A stretch of DNA of 64,000 bases from Allobaileyella intestinalis (lineage in GTDB: Bacteria > Bacillota > Clostridia > Peptostreptococcales > Anaerovoracaceae), in contig NZ_VUNB01000006.1 of assembly GCF_009695865.1 (NCBI RefSeq), forward strand, positions 25,109 to 89,108, in the 5' to 3' direction. The number at the start of each line of letters is the position of its first letter. The stretch's first letter is position 1. The translations under genes were made by a program, and so were the position numbers. The notes beneath the pieces were generated by a model. That model had not been told where the DNA came from and searched no databases. It was given only the letters and a program-made list of their open reading frames with translations. Below, piece after piece: positions 44,531 to 53,642 of this stretch.

Positions 44531-45829
44531 ATGAGTGAGAAAATCCTTGATAATAAGTGCGTAGTCCTTGGGGTAACAGGGGGAATAGCTGCGTACAAGT
44601 CGGCCACCCTGGCCAGCAGGCTCGTAAAAGAAGGGGCGGAAGTTCATGTTATCATGAGCGCTAACGCTGTAAACTTCATTACACCTGTAACTTTTGAAAC
44701 TCTTACAGGCAACAAGTGTTACATTGACACTTTTGACAGGAACTTCCGCTTTGACGTGACCCATATTTCCCTGGCAAAGAAAGCCAATCTGATCATGGTA
44801 GCCCCGGCTACAGCAAACTTCATTGCAAAAGCGGCTAACGGAATTGCCGATGACATGCTGACAACAGTGCTCCTCGCCGCAGGATGCCCTAAGCTGGTGG
44901 CTCCTGCCATGAATACGGGAATGTTCCTGAATCCAATTACCCAGGACAATATTGAGAAATTGAAGCATTACGGCTTTACAGTAATAGAACCGGCCAGTGG
45001 CCGGCTGGCCTGCGGCGATACAGGAGCAGGGAAGATGCCTGAGCCTGAAGAGCTGATTAAGTATATAATGAAGGAAATTTCATTTTCCAAGGATCTGAAG
45101 GGGCTGAAAGTCCTGGTAACAGCGGGCCCCACCAGAGAAGAGATTGATCCGGTAAGGTTCATCACCAACCACTCTTCGGGAAAGATGGGTCAGGCTATTG
45201 CCAGGGCTGCAATGCTGAGAGGTGCAGAGGTAACACTGATCAGCGGTCCTGTAAATCTGCCGCCGGTGGAATTTGTTGAAACAGTTAATATTACCAGCGC
45301 TGAAGACCTGTACCGCCAGGTGATGGAGAGAGCCGGGGATTTCGACCTGCTTTTCATGAGCGCTGCCGTTGCTGATTTTACACCAGCTGTGAAATCCGAT
45401 CACAAGGTTAAAAAGAATGAAGTTTTCTCAGCAGAGAAACCGGCTGCGGATAAAACTGAAAGAACCGGAAATGCTGAAAATGATGAAACTGCCAATGGGG
45501 GAAGAACCTGGAGCTTGCCGCTTGTTCAGACCAGAGACATACTGGGTGAGCTGTCCAAGGTAAGAAAGGATGGCCAGGTACTGTGCGGTTTTGCCATGGA
45601 GACAGATAATCTTCTGGAAAATGCTGGACGGAAGCTGAAGACAAAAAAACTGGACATGATTGCAGCCAACAGCCTCAGAACTGCGGGAGCAGGCTTTGCA
45701 GGAGATACCAATGTGGTAACTGTAATTACGGAGAATGAATCCCGTGAACTGGGAATGCTGAGCAAACTGGAAACGGGGATGAAACTGCTGGACCAGGCCG
45801 CAGATATATACAGAAAGAAAAACAGCTGA
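44531..45829 (+). CDS. coaBC: Phosphopantothenoylcysteine decarboxylase / phosphopantothenate-cysteine ligase
   Basis: Two steps of coenzyme A synthesis. 432 residues. CoaC half (about 1-185): GVTGGIAAYKSATLASRL, the catalytic His in VTHISLAKKANL, ATANFIAKAANGIADDML and PAMNTGMF. CoaB half (about 190-430): VLVTAGPTREEIDPVRFITNHSSGKMG and FMSAAVADFTP. An unusually long, charged insertion (about residues 290-325, EKPAADKTERTGNAENDET) interrupts the region before the ligase K-lid area. GGGAGG precedes the ATG. Confidence 0.95.
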   Translation: MSEKILDNKCVVLGVTGGIAAYKSATLASRLVKEGAEVHVIMSANAVNFITPVTFETLTGNKCYIDTFDRNFRFDVTHISLAKKANLIMVAPATANFIAKAANGIADDMLTTVLLAAGCPKLVAPAMNTGMFLNPITQDNIEKLKHYGFTVIEPASGRLACGDTGAGKMPEPEELIKYIMKEISFSKDLKGLKVLVTAGPTREEIDPVRFITNHSSGKMGQAIARAAMLRGAEVTLISGPVNLPPVEFVETVNITSAEDLYRQVMERAGDFDLLFMSAAVADFTPAVKSDHKVKKNEVFSAEKPAADKTERTGNAENDETANGGRTWSLPLVQTRDILGELSKVRKDGQVLCGFAMETDNLLENAGRKLKTKKLDMIAANSLRTAGAGFAGDTNVVTVITENESRELGMLSKLETGMKLLDQAADIYRKKNS

Positions 45830-45856
45830 AAACAGCAAAAATACAATAATAATTTC

Positions 45857-45885
45857 TTGCCAAAGAAATAGAGCTGTCATATAAT
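45857..45885 (+). promoter_or_regulatory. SigmaA promoter of rpsB-tsf
   Basis: TTGCCA (45857-45862), 17-bp spacer, TATAAT (45880-45885). Confidence 0.75.
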
Positions 45886-45887
45886 AT

Positions 45888-45916
45888 ACGGGCGCATGTA
45901 TGCGTTCCGTTTTTTT
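45888..45916 (+). terminator. Attenuator-like hairpin at the start of the rpsB leader
   Basis: ACGG and CGCAT pair with ATGCG and CCGT, then seven T. It lies at the predicted transcription start, so it could end coaBC read-through rather than attenuate rpsB. Confidence 0.6.
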
Positions 45917-45940
45917 GTGCGGATTTTTAGTTTTTATTAA

Positions 45941-45998
45941 GCACACCAGAATGAGGCCGCGGTGCTCCATGAGAGTTTAAGGCGATGTGTTCTGGTGG
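45941..45998 (+). promoter_or_regulatory. Long stem in the rpsB leader, S2 autoregulation candidate
   Basis: CACCAGAA (45944-45951) pairs with TTCTGGTG (45990-45997), enclosing 38 bases with further pairing, just before the GGAGG of rpsB. Ribosomal protein S2 represses its own operon through 5' leader structures in other bacteria; a match to that family was not tested. Confidence 0.45.
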
Positions 45999-46022
45999 AA
46001 GATTTAACCGGAGGTTTAAATT

Positions 46023-46772
46023 ATGTCAGTAGTATCAATGAAACAGCTCCTTGAAGCAGGTGTACATTTCGGCCATCAGACAAGAAGATGGAACCCTAAG
46101 ATGGCTCCATACATCTTCACTGAGAGAAACGGAATCTACATCATCGACCTGCAGCAGACAATCAAGATGATCGACGATGCTTACGAGTTCATCCGTAAGA
46201 CTGCAGCAGATGGAAAGCCAATTCTGTTCGTAGGAACAAAGAAGCAGGCTCAGATTGCTATCAAGGACGAGGCAGAGCGTTGCGACCAGTATTATGTAAA
46301 CCAGAGATGGCTGGGCGGAATGCTGACAAACTATAAGACAATCAAGCAGAGAATCGACCGTCTCCAGGCCATCAAGGACATGGAAGAGGATGGAACATTC
46401 AACAAGCTGGTTAAGAAGGAAGTTCTGAAGCTGAAGGCAGAGCAGGAGAAGCTTGAGAAGTACCTGGGCGGAATCAAGGATATGAAGGGAATGCCAGGAG
46501 CAATCTTCGTAGTTGACCCTAAGAAGGAGAAGATTGCTGTAAAGGAAGCAAGAATCCTGGGAATTCCTGTAGTAGGTATCGTAGATACAAACTGCGATCC
46601 TGATGACGTTGATTTCATCATTCCTGCAAACGACGATGCTATCCGTGCAGTAAAGCTGATCACTTCCAGAATGGCAGACGCTGTTATCGAGGGAAGACAG
46701 GGCGAGAGCTTTGCTGAGGCACCTGCAGAGGATCAGGCAGAGGATGCAGCAGAGGCAGAGGATCAGGAATAA
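46023..46772 (+). CDS. rpsB: 30S ribosomal protein S2
   Basis: Small-subunit protein S2, 249 residues. [22 protein letters not shown] is the family opening (20 residues of it are invariant-like); [19 protein letters not shown] and [12 protein letters not shown] follow. A C-terminal acidic low-complexity tail of about 25 residues is a lineage addition. GGAGG precedes the ATG. tsf follows, the universal rpsB-tsf pair. Confidence 0.98.
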   Translation: MSVVSMKQLLEAGVHFGHQTRRWNPKMAPYIFTERNGIYIIDLQQTIKMIDDAYEFIRKTAADGKPILFVGTKKQAQIAIKDEAERCDQYYVNQRWLGGMLTNYKTIKQRIDRLQAIKDMEEDGTFNKLVKKEVLKLKAEQEKLEKYLGGIKDMKGMPGAIFVVDPKKEKIAVKEARILGIPVVGIVDTNCDPDDVDFIIPANDDAIRAVKLITSRMADAVIEGRQGESFAEAPAEDQAEDAAEAEDQE

Positions 46773-46832
46773 TTACAAGTAATTACTGATAATTACTGAT
46801 TCCTGAAAGATGAACAATTTAAGGAGGAAGAT

Positions 46833-47744
46833 ATGGCTGTAACAGCAGCAATGGTAAAAGAGCTTCGTGAGCTTACAGGCTCCGGCATGATGGACTGCAA
46901 GAAGGCTCTTGTTGAGTCCGATGGAGATATCGATAAGGCTGTTGACTGGCTTCGTGAGAAGGGAATCATGAAGGCTCAGAAGAAGTCCGGAAGAATCGCA
47001 GCAGAGGGACTGGTTAGACTGGCTTTCGCTGATGACCACAAGTCTGCCGGAATCGTTGAGATCAACTCTGAGACAGACTTCGTTGCCAAGAACCAGGAGT
47101 TTGTTGACTATGTTCAGGCTGTAGCTGACCTGGCACTGGTTAAGGGAAATGAGTCTATGGAGCAGTTCCTTGCAGAGCCATTTGAGGGATCCACTCTCTC
47201 AGAGGTACACACTGCAAAGGTTGCTAAGATCGGAGAGAACCTGAACATCAGAAGATTTGCAAGAGTCGAGGAAGATGGTGTCGTTTATGCAGGATACGTT
47301 CACGGCGGCGGACGCATAGGCGTTATCGTAGGAATCAAGACTGAGGCTACTCCTGAGGAAATCGAGATGGTTGGTAAGGACGTAGCAATGCAGGTAGCTT
47401 CCATGAATCCTAAGTTCGTAGACGAGGATGGCGTAGATCCAGAGTACCTGGAGAGCGAGAAGAAGATCCTGACAGAGCAGGTTCTGAACGAGGGCAAGAA
47501 GCCAGAGATGGTTGACAGAATCGTTGCAGGCAAGATCAAGAAAGAGCTGAAAGAGGTTTGCCTGGTAGATCAGCCATTCGTAAAGAACAGCGATCTCTCT
47601 GTAAAGCAGTATGTTGACAGCGTTGCCAAGGAAATGGGCAAGCCAATGCAGGTTGTATCCATGGTTCGTTACGAGGTAGGCGAAGGAATCGAGAAGAAGG
47701 AAGACGACTTCGCTGCTGAGGTAGCAGCTGCAGCACAGGCATAA
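46833..47744 (+). CDS. tsf: Elongation factor Ts
   Basis: Nucleotide exchange factor for EF-Tu, 303 residues. N-terminal UBA-like domain has LRELTGSGMMDCKKALVE; NSETDFVAKN is the TDFV motif that displaces Mg from EF-Tu; the two core subdomains and C-terminal segment follow. AAGGAGG precedes the ATG. Last gene of the rpsB operon. Confidence 0.98.
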   Translation: MAVTAAMVKELRELTGSGMMDCKKALVESDGDIDKAVDWLREKGIMKAQKKSGRIAAEGLVRLAFADDHKSAGIVEINSETDFVAKNQEFVDYVQAVADLALVKGNESMEQFLAEPFEGSTLSEVHTAKVAKIGENLNIRRFARVEEDGVVYAGYVHGGGRIGVIVGIKTEATPEEIEMVGKDVAMQVASMNPKFVDEDGVDPEYLESEKKILTEQVLNEGKKPEMVDRIVAGKIKKELKEVCLVDQPFVKNSDLSVKQYVDSVAKEMGKPMQVVSMVRYEVGEGIEKKEDDFAAEVAAAAQA

Positions 47745-47827
47745 GCTGTTTTACAAGAAGTTTCATATTAGAGATAATATTGAATAATAACGGATGTGTG
47801 AAATCATCCGAAGACTAATCAGTAAAG

Positions 47828-47864
47828 AAGCTGACTCATTTCAACAGAATGGGTCAGCTTTTTT
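47828..47864 (+). terminator. Terminator after tsf
   Basis: AAGCTGACTCATT pairs with AATGGGTCAGCTT, then six T. Confidence 0.88.
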
Positions 47865-48020
47865 AGTGGAACAGTGCTGGAACCACGTCTTTGAAGCTTT
47901 GTAAATTCCATAACAATATGAGGGTTAAACTCTGTCAGTTGGCAGAAAAATCTTATATAATCTATAAAAAGGCCAGTTAGTCGGTAGCTGGCCATTTTCG
48001 AAAGGATGTATGGGAAGCCT

Positions 48021-48443
48021 ATGAGCACAAATCGCATCAACAGGATAATAAAGAGATTTTGCCGGTGGACAGAAGCGGTACTTTCTGTGGTGATCACCAT
48101 AGTCATTATAATTTCCATTTTCGTCATGGTGGTCTCACTGATAAAGAACCCGGAGGCTGTGGAGAGCGCCAGGGGATTCGGCCTCTTCCTTGAAGAAGTC
48201 CTCTATTTCATAGTGGGCATAGAGATGGTCAAGATGCTCATGACTCACAAAATGGAAGACGTAATGGACGTTCTTATTCTGGCTATGGCCCGCCACATGC
48301 TGGTGACTCATACATCGGTGGAAGGGACCCTCCTTCAGATAATCGGAATATGCCTGCTTTTCCTCGTGCGCTGCGTAATCCGGAAGTTTTCAAACACAGA
48401 AAAGAAGGATGAATGGGACGAGGACTGCGATGACTGCAGGTAA
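48021..48443 (+). CDS. PsiE-like small membrane protein
   Basis: 140-residue protein (145 if the in-frame ATG at 48006 is used; neither start has an ideal binding site). Four hydrophobic segments at about 17-38, 60-80, 85-98 and 103-122, separated by MLMTHKMEDVMDVLILAMARHMLV, resemble the phosphate-starvation-inducible PsiE family. The tail is acidic with cysteines (DEDCDDC). Biochemical role of PsiE proteins is not established. It stands alone between tsf and the pilus-like operon. Confidence 0.75.
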   Translation: MSTNRINRIIKRFCRWTEAVLSVVITIVIIISIFVMVVSLIKNPEAVESARGFGLFLEEVLYFIVGIEMVKMLMTHKMEDVMDVLILAMARHMLVTHTSVEGTLLQIIGICLLFLVRCVIRKFSNTEKKDEWDEDCDDCR

Positions 48444-48619
48444 GATTTTACAGGCGGATTTGTAAAAAATCCTCAATAGTGATATGTTTGTTCAGAAAAG
48501 CGTTCCTGTCACAGGGAGCACAATTTAATTATTTTATTGCCACATATTAAGACTAATTTCAGATTGAATTCCACATGCTGGAATTTGTTTACACATATTA
48601 ATACGATGAGGTTCAAGGC

Positions 48620-49528
48620 ATGGTCAGGAAACGGGTCACAATCACCCTTCTGGCCCTGGTCCTAATCCTTGCCGCCGGATGTTCTGCAGCCCCGGGAGGA
48701 GGTTCCGGGGGCGGACGAAAGACAATTGAAACGTCAGAAATGACAGAGGCACCGGGAAAGATTGTCTATTCCGGTGAGGATGCGGTAATTGATGCATCCA
48801 ATGCTTCCAAGGGATACGTTATGGTCAAATATACCGGATCTGCAGACAAGATACAGGTTCAGGTGACCAACCCTGATGGAAGCCGCAGCCCTTATCCCTT
48901 TGAAAAAGGAGATTTTCACGGCGTTCCTCTTGCGGGGGGAAGCGGCAGTTACACTATAGCAGTATATTCTCACGTATCAGGAGACCTTTATTCAGTGTCC
49001 CTGTCGAAAACCATTCAGGTGGATCTGGAAGATCAGTTCGGACCGTTCCTGTATCCCAACCAGTATGTTGAATATACTAACGATTCAGAGTGCACCCGGT
49101 ACGGCAGAAAGTTATCAGACAAGTCAGGGGACGACATCGACTACATCACCAGAGTTTTCAACTATGTCACCAGGACTGTGACCTACGATGAGAAAATGGC
49201 AGAAAACATTCCGGCCAATTACCTTCCGGATCCGGACAGAACCATGGACAAGAAGACAGGCATCTGTCTCGACTACGCATCGCTGATGACTGCAATGCTC
49301 AGGTCTCAAGGGATTCCTACGAAACTGGAAGTCGGTTATTCTGAAGACGTTTACCACGCATGGATCAGCGTTTACCTGGAAGATAAGGGATGGGTAGACG
49401 ATGTAATAGAATTTGACGGCCACAGCTGGACCCTCATGGATCCTACACTGGCCTCTGCCAACGATATTAAATCATCGGCTAAGTACATGAAGAATAAAGA
49501 CCACTACAAGCTGATGTACAATTACTGA
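48620..49528 (+). CDS. Transglutaminase-like lipoprotein
   Basis: 302-residue secreted lipoprotein: signal peptide with lipobox LAAGC (Cys21), then a Gly/Ser-rich stretch. A beta-rich region (about 45-140) precedes a transglutaminase-like core with the catalytic triad Cys in TGICLDYASLMTAMLRSQGI, His in VYHAWISV and Asp in LMDPTL. Such proteins act as proteases or amidases or make cross-links at the cell surface. GAGG is upstream of the ATG. Only 16 bp separate it from the PilC-like gene, so it belongs to that operon and may act on the secreted proteins. Confidence 0.85.
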   Translation: MVRKRVTITLLALVLILAAGCSAAPGGGSGGGRKTIETSEMTEAPGKIVYSGEDAVIDASNASKGYVMVKYTGSADKIQVQVTNPDGSRSPYPFEKGDFHGVPLAGGSGSYTIAVYSHVSGDLYSVSLSKTIQVDLEDQFGPFLYPNQYVEYTNDSECTRYGRKLSDKSGDDIDYITRVFNYVTRTVTYDEKMAENIPANYLPDPDRTMDKKTGICLDYASLMTAMLRSQGIPTKLEVGYSEDVYHAWISVYLEDKGWVDDVIEFDGHSWTLMDPTLASANDIKSSAKYMKNKDHYKLMYNY

Positions 49529-49544
49529 TGCTAAAGGAGAAGAT

Positions 49545-50636
49545 ATGTCAGAGGACAGACGCGACGGAGAGAATAAGGTCAGGGACAAGAAAAAACAGGC
49601 GGTAAGGAAGCTGGCCCCAGATGAGCTGGCAGCCTTTTCCGGTCAGATGTCACTAATAATAAATTCAGGACTGTCAGTACTGGACGGCCTGGAGATTATG
49701 AGAGATGATGCTGAAAACCAGGATGAGAAAATAATCCTTGAAGCTATGATAGAGGATTTTGCTGTGACCACCAGTCTGGCCAGTGCTATGAAAGCTGCAG
49801 GAGTTTTTCCGTCCTATATGATTGGAATGGTAGAGACAGGAGAGTCCACAGGAAACCTGGACAAGGTTATGGCAGGGCTGGAGCACCAGTATCTGAGAGA
49901 GAGCGATATGCAGAAAAGCATTTACCAGGCTGTTGTATATCCCGTAGTTCTGTCAGTTATGGTAACAGCAGTTATTCTGGTTCTTATAATTCAGGTTATG
50001 CCTGTGTTCGATAGAGTTTTCAGTGAGTTGGGAACAGCAATGACTGGAGTACCACTGGTTCTTTCCCGCATCGGAAACTCTCTCAGCGGCTCGGGATTCG
50101 TATTTATGGTTGTAGTGCTGATCATAGCCCTGGTTCTCTTGATAATGGGAAAAACAGACAGTGGCCAGGGGCAGCTCCGCAAGCTAGGGTATAAACTTCC
50201 GGGAATCCGGAAGTCGAGACACGGGGAATCAGCCTCCAGGTTTGCTACTCACATGTCTCTGGTGCTTTCCAGCGGTCTCACTGTAGATCAGGGGCTGAGA
50301 ATGGCCGATGAAGTTATTGATGACCAGCAGTTCAGGGAACAACTGGCCCAGTGCCGCAGCCTTATGGACAAAGGAGAATCTTTTTCCATGGCGCTTAGAG
50401 AGAGCCGCATTTTCTCCGGCATCTATTCACAACTTGTTGAGACCGGAAGCCGTACAGGAAACATGGATGAGGCCATGGACAAAGTGGCAGATCTGTACAG
50501 AGAAGAGCTGGAAGGCCAGGTAGATGCCCGTCTTGCCCGCCTTGAACCGGCCCTGGTCGTAATAATGTCAGTTATCGTAGGAGGAATTCTGCTTTCAGTA
50601 ATGATCCCGTTGATCAGCATAATGTCAGCCCTTTAA
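49545..50636 (+). CDS. Type II secretion / type IV pilus platform protein (PilC/GspF-like)
   Basis: 363-residue inner-membrane platform protein. Two T2SSF domains: FSGQMSLIINSGLSVLDGLEIM at about 25-46 and FATHMSLVLSSGLTVDQGLRMA in the second half; hydrophobic segments at about 130-155, 185-203 and 335-358. A short charged N-terminus (SEDRRDGENKVRDKKKQ) precedes the first domain. AAGGAG sets the start. It anchors the assembly ATPase encoded downstream. Confidence 0.9.
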   Translation: MSEDRRDGENKVRDKKKQAVRKLAPDELAAFSGQMSLIINSGLSVLDGLEIMRDDAENQDEKIILEAMIEDFAVTTSLASAMKAAGVFPSYMIGMVETGESTGNLDKVMAGLEHQYLRESDMQKSIYQAVVYPVVLSVMVTAVILVLIIQVMPVFDRVFSELGTAMTGVPLVLSRIGNSLSGSGFVFMVVVLIIALVLLIMGKTDSGQGQLRKLGYKLPGIRKSRHGESASRFATHMSLVLSSGLTVDQGLRMADEVIDDQQFREQLAQCRSLMDKGESFSMALRESRIFSGIYSQLVETGSRTGNMDEAMDKVADLYREELEGQVDARLARLEPALVVIMSVIVGGILLSVMIPLISIMSAL

Positions 50637-50672
50637 CGCCGGGGTTTACAATAGCAGGAAAGGCATCAGCAT

Positions 50673-51047
50673 ATGAAGAGATTCGTCAGGACACAGCAGA
50701 AAAAGGAATTTACAACAGGAGCAGTGATCATCACGGTTCTGTGCTTTTTTGTGGTTCTGGCAGGTTTTCTCTATGCCGTGGGAGAAGTGGAACAGGGGTC
50801 AAGGCAGAGGCAGGAGGAGGCCCTGCAGAACGCAGTAAACCGGGACATTACTATTTGCTATGCCCAGGAAGGCCGCTACCCCGAGGATCTGAAATATCTG
50901 GAAGACAACTACGGACTCACATGGGATAAAAAGGAGTTTTCCGTAAAATATCAGGTGGTTGGCGCCAATATCCGGCCCTACGTTACGGTGATTCCCCTTG
51001 GAAACAGCGGAACCGGTTTTTCCGGCTTCCACTGGGGAACGGAATAG
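50673..51047 (+). CDS. Pseudopilin-like small membrane protein 1
   Basis: 124 residues: short basic N-terminus, one hydrophobic helix (about 16-35, TGAVIITVLCFFVVLAGFLY) and an extracellular domain with a pilin-like alpha-helix and Tyr/Pro-rich region (QEGRYPEDLKYLEDNYGL). It lacks the Glu at +5 of a prepilin peptidase site, so processing is doubtful. GGAAAGG precedes the ATG. I do not recognise a named family. Confidence 0.75.
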   Translation: MKRFVRTQQKKEFTTGAVIITVLCFFVVLAGFLYAVGEVEQGSRQRQEEALQNAVNRDITICYAQEGRYPEDLKYLEDNYGLTWDKKEFSVKYQVVGANIRPYVTVIPLGNSGTGFSGFHWGTE

Positions 51048-51056
51048 GAGGGGGCA

Positions 51057-51545
51057 GTGAGAAACAGAGTTTTCAGAATAAACGCAGTTCTGCCCATACT
51101 TGTTCTGTGTATTTTTGCAATGCTGGCGGTGGTGGTAACCTCTGAGGCTGCCGGAGCCTATAAGAGAGAGCAGCTGAGGACAGAACAGAACTACTCATCA
51201 AGAATTATTCCTTCCTATGTGACAGAGAAGGTCCGCCAGGCGGATCCCGGATCTGTAACCATAGGAACTGTAGGAAAACAACCTGCCCTTTTCATCAGGA
51301 GCCAGGTGACTGGAAGTGGAGAGACCGGGAACCAGGAGAGCACCGGCCTTCTTACTTGTATTTATCAGTACGACGGGGAGCTGATGGAACAGACAGTCAG
51401 ACAGGGAGATTCAATCAGCCCTTCGGGAGGAACTGCTATAGCCAAGGCCAAGGTGTTTACTCCCGTGGAAGAGAGCCCTGGCCTGCTGAAACTGGTGTAC
51501 ATAGGGGAAGGGGACACAGTCATGGCAGCATATGTAAAGTTTTAG
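51057..51545 (+). CDS. DUF4860-like membrane-anchored protein
   Basis: 162 residues starting with GTG, 5-6 bp after GGAGGGGG and 9 bp after the previous stop. One N-terminal hydrophobic segment (about 10-30), then a beta-rich extracellular domain with a YQYDGELMEQTVRQGD stretch. It resembles the DUF4860 group found beside pilus-like ATPases in Firmicutes; the assignment is from memory of the pattern. Function unknown; probably a minor pseudopilin. Confidence 0.75.
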   Translation: MRNRVFRINAVLPILVLCIFAMLAVVVTSEAAGAYKREQLRTEQNYSSRIIPSYVTEKVRQADPGSVTIGTVGKQPALFIRSQVTGSGETGNQESTGLLTCIYQYDGELMEQTVRQGDSISPSGGTAIAKAKVFTPVEESPGLLKLVYIGEGDTVMAAYVKF

Positions 51546-51584
51546 ACAACTGTACGGAATCAGGATTTAGGAGAGTTATCCGTA

Positions 51585-52052
51585 ATGAGGAGATCTTTTT
51601 TGCCGGGAGGGCAGAAACTTAAAAGACGAAGCTGGGGACCTATGTTAATGGAAATATTGATTGCCCTGCTTATATTTTCCCTGGTCAGCGCAGTTTCCCT
51701 GGCATTTTTCGTCCGGGCCAGGGAGATGAACAGAGAAGCGGCAGAGAAGGCCTGGGCATCAGACCGGGTCTCTGATGTCAGCGAGATACTGAGAAGCTCC
51801 AGCTCAATAGATGATTTTTCCGGAAGGCTGGAGAAGGCTTTCCCGGGAATGAGAGAAACAAGGGCCGGGAAGTACTCCTGGATTCAGTGGTATGACAGCT
51901 CTATGACTGCTGTTAATGATGGAAAAGGATCCATCGCCCTGAAGGTTACGGCATTCCGGGATGGAGGGATGATAAGGGGCCGGATTGTAATAAAAAATGT
52001 GGAGACCGGTGACACCATTTACTCATCTAGCTGCAGTCACTATGCACCATAG
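51585..52052 (+). CDS. Pseudopilin with class III signal
   Basis: 155 residues. After a basic leader the sequence GPMLMEILIALLIFSLVSAV has Gly at -1 and Glu at +5 of a type IV prepilin cleavage site, followed by the hydrophobic helix; LMEILIALLIF matches the FTLIELLVVI pattern. It is the only one of the four small proteins with a convincing prepilin signal, so a prepilin peptidase is needed from elsewhere. GGAGAG precedes the ATG. Confidence 0.82.
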   Translation: MRRSFLPGGQKLKRRSWGPMLMEILIALLIFSLVSAVSLAFFVRAREMNREAAEKAWASDRVSDVSEILRSSSSIDDFSGRLEKAFPGMRETRAGKYSWIQWYDSSMTAVNDGKGSIALKVTAFRDGGMIRGRIVIKNVETGDTIYSSSCSHYAP

Positions 52053-52148
52053 GGGGCTGGAAACTTTCTTGAGGGACAGACACCTCTCTGCCTCGGGGCA
52101 GCCGCAATCTGTGATGAGGGAAAAAGATTTTTTTTACGGAGATGAAAA

Positions 52149-52565
52149 ATGCAATACAGCAGAAGGAAAACAGGACAGAACAGGCATGACCGGCCGGGAA
52201 GGCAGGTCTATACCATTGGGATACCTGTGCTTCTGGTGACTTTTGTGGCGGTGTGCCTGATTGTGCTCAGCGCTGCAGCATACGTTACGTCGAGACAGGA
52301 CCTTAAGGAGGCCAGAAACCACGTGGAGGTTCAGGCGGAATACCAGAAGGCCATGAACAGGGCAGAAGAAGTCTGCATGGAGATAGATCAGGGAAAAAAT
52401 CCTTCTCAGTGGAACGGAGGGGATCGGATCTCTGTTGGGATGAAGGACGGCGGAACTCTTACTGCAGGGGTGGAAGAGAGAAACGGAAGGCACGTAATCA
52501 GTTGGACCCAGATTAAGAAAGGGGAAGGCTGGTCAGGAAAAGAACAGACACTGAAAGGAATTTAG
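52149..52565 (+). CDS. Pseudopilin-like small membrane protein 2
   Basis: 138 residues: basic N-terminus (about 20 residues, RRKTGQNRHDRPGRQ), one hydrophobic helix at about 24-45, then an alpha-helical stem (KEARNHVEVQAEYQKAMNRAEEV) and a small beta domain. The layout is pilin-like, but I see no prepilin peptidase site. GGAG lies 9 bp before the ATG. Its stop codon is directly followed by the ATPase ATG. Confidence 0.75.
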   Translation: MQYSRRKTGQNRHDRPGRQVYTIGIPVLLVTFVAVCLIVLSAAAYVTSRQDLKEARNHVEVQAEYQKAMNRAEEVCMEIDQGKNPSQWNGGDRISVGMKDGGTLTAGVEERNGRHVISWTQIKKGEGWSGKEQTLKGI

Positions 52566-53642
52566 ATGAGCTTCAGTATAAAGGATATTTTGAAAAAAGC
52601 TGTGGAAGATGGGGCCTCTGATGTTTTTGTTGTGGCCGGCATGTCTGTGGGATTCAGGCACAGCGGCCGGGTTCAGGTTATTGACGAAGATAAGCTGAAC
52701 AAGGATGATTGTCTGCGGCTTCTTACTGAGATCTACCAGCTTGCTGATAACAGGTCTATGGAAGGATATCTGAAGACGGGAGATGATGACTTTTCCTTTG
52801 CAATTCCAGGCCTTTCCCGGTTCAGAGTCAGCGCCTACAAACAGAGAGGCTCCCTTGCTGCGGTTATCAGGATTATTTCTTTTGTTCTGCCGGATTACCG
52901 GGAGCTTAATATTCCAGAAGAAATCATGGAACTGGGGGATATGAGGGACGGCCTGGTTCTTGTGACGGGACCTGCAGGAAGTGGAAAATCAACTACCCTG
53001 GCCTGCATCATCGACAGAATAAACAACAGCAGAAGCGCCAATATCATCACCCTTGAGGATCCAATTGAATATCTTCATCAACACAGAAAATCTATTGTGA
53101 GCCAGAGGGAGATGGCGGTGGATTCCCGCAATTATGTGACGGCCCTGAGGGCTACCTTGCGCCAGAGCCCGGATGTAATTCTTCTGGGAGAGATGAGGGA
53201 TTATGAAACGATTTCTGTTGCCATGACTGCGGCAGAGACCGGACATTTTCTTTTGTCCACCCTTCACACCATGGGAGCGGCTAACACCATAAACAGGATA
53301 ATCGATGTTTTCCCTGCAAGCCAGCAGCGGCAAATATCCGTTCAGATGTCCATGGTCCTTCAGGCTGTTGTTTCGCAGCAGCTGGTTCCGGCTGTTGACG
53401 GCTCAGTTGTGCCGGTTTTCGAGATGATGAAGGTGACGCCGGCTATAAGGAACATGATCAGGGAAAACAAGATTGCTCAGATAGATGCTGCTGTGAGAGG
53501 CGGTAGAGAAAGCAGTGGGCTGACTAATGACGGCGGACTTTTCCGCCTTGCCAGCGACGGTGTAATCACAGCAGAAACAGCAGTTCAATATGCAAATGAC
53601 CCTCAGATTATGAAAAATCGTCTTGGAGGTGCAGGATTATGA
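52566..53642 (+). CDS. PilT-type type IV pilus ATPase
   Basis: 358-residue hexameric secretion/retraction ATPase. N-terminal PAS-like domain (about 1-105), Walker A GPAGSGKSTT at 135-144, Asp box TLEDPIEYLH, Walker B DVILLGEMRD and His box. The late AIRNMIRE corresponds to the AIRNLIRE motif of PilT retraction ATPases. No PilB-type assembly ATPase occurs in the window. ATG follows the previous stop at once, and its own stop overlaps the next gene by 4 bp, so the genes are tightly coupled. Confidence 0.92.
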   Translation: MSFSIKDILKKAVEDGASDVFVVAGMSVGFRHSGRVQVIDEDKLNKDDCLRLLTEIYQLADNRSMEGYLKTGDDDFSFAIPGLSRFRVSAYKQRGSLAAVIRIISFVLPDYRELNIPEEIMELGDMRDGLVLVTGPAGSGKSTTLACIIDRINNSRSANIITLEDPIEYLHQHRKSIVSQREMAVDSRNYVTALRATLRQSPDVILLGEMRDYETISVAMTAAETGHFLLSTLHTMGAANTINRIIDVFPASQQRQISVQMSMVLQAVVSQQLVPAVDGSVVPVFEMMKVTPAIRNMIRENKIAQIDAAVRGGRESSGLTNDGGLFRLASDGVITAETAVQYANDPQIMKNRLGGAGL

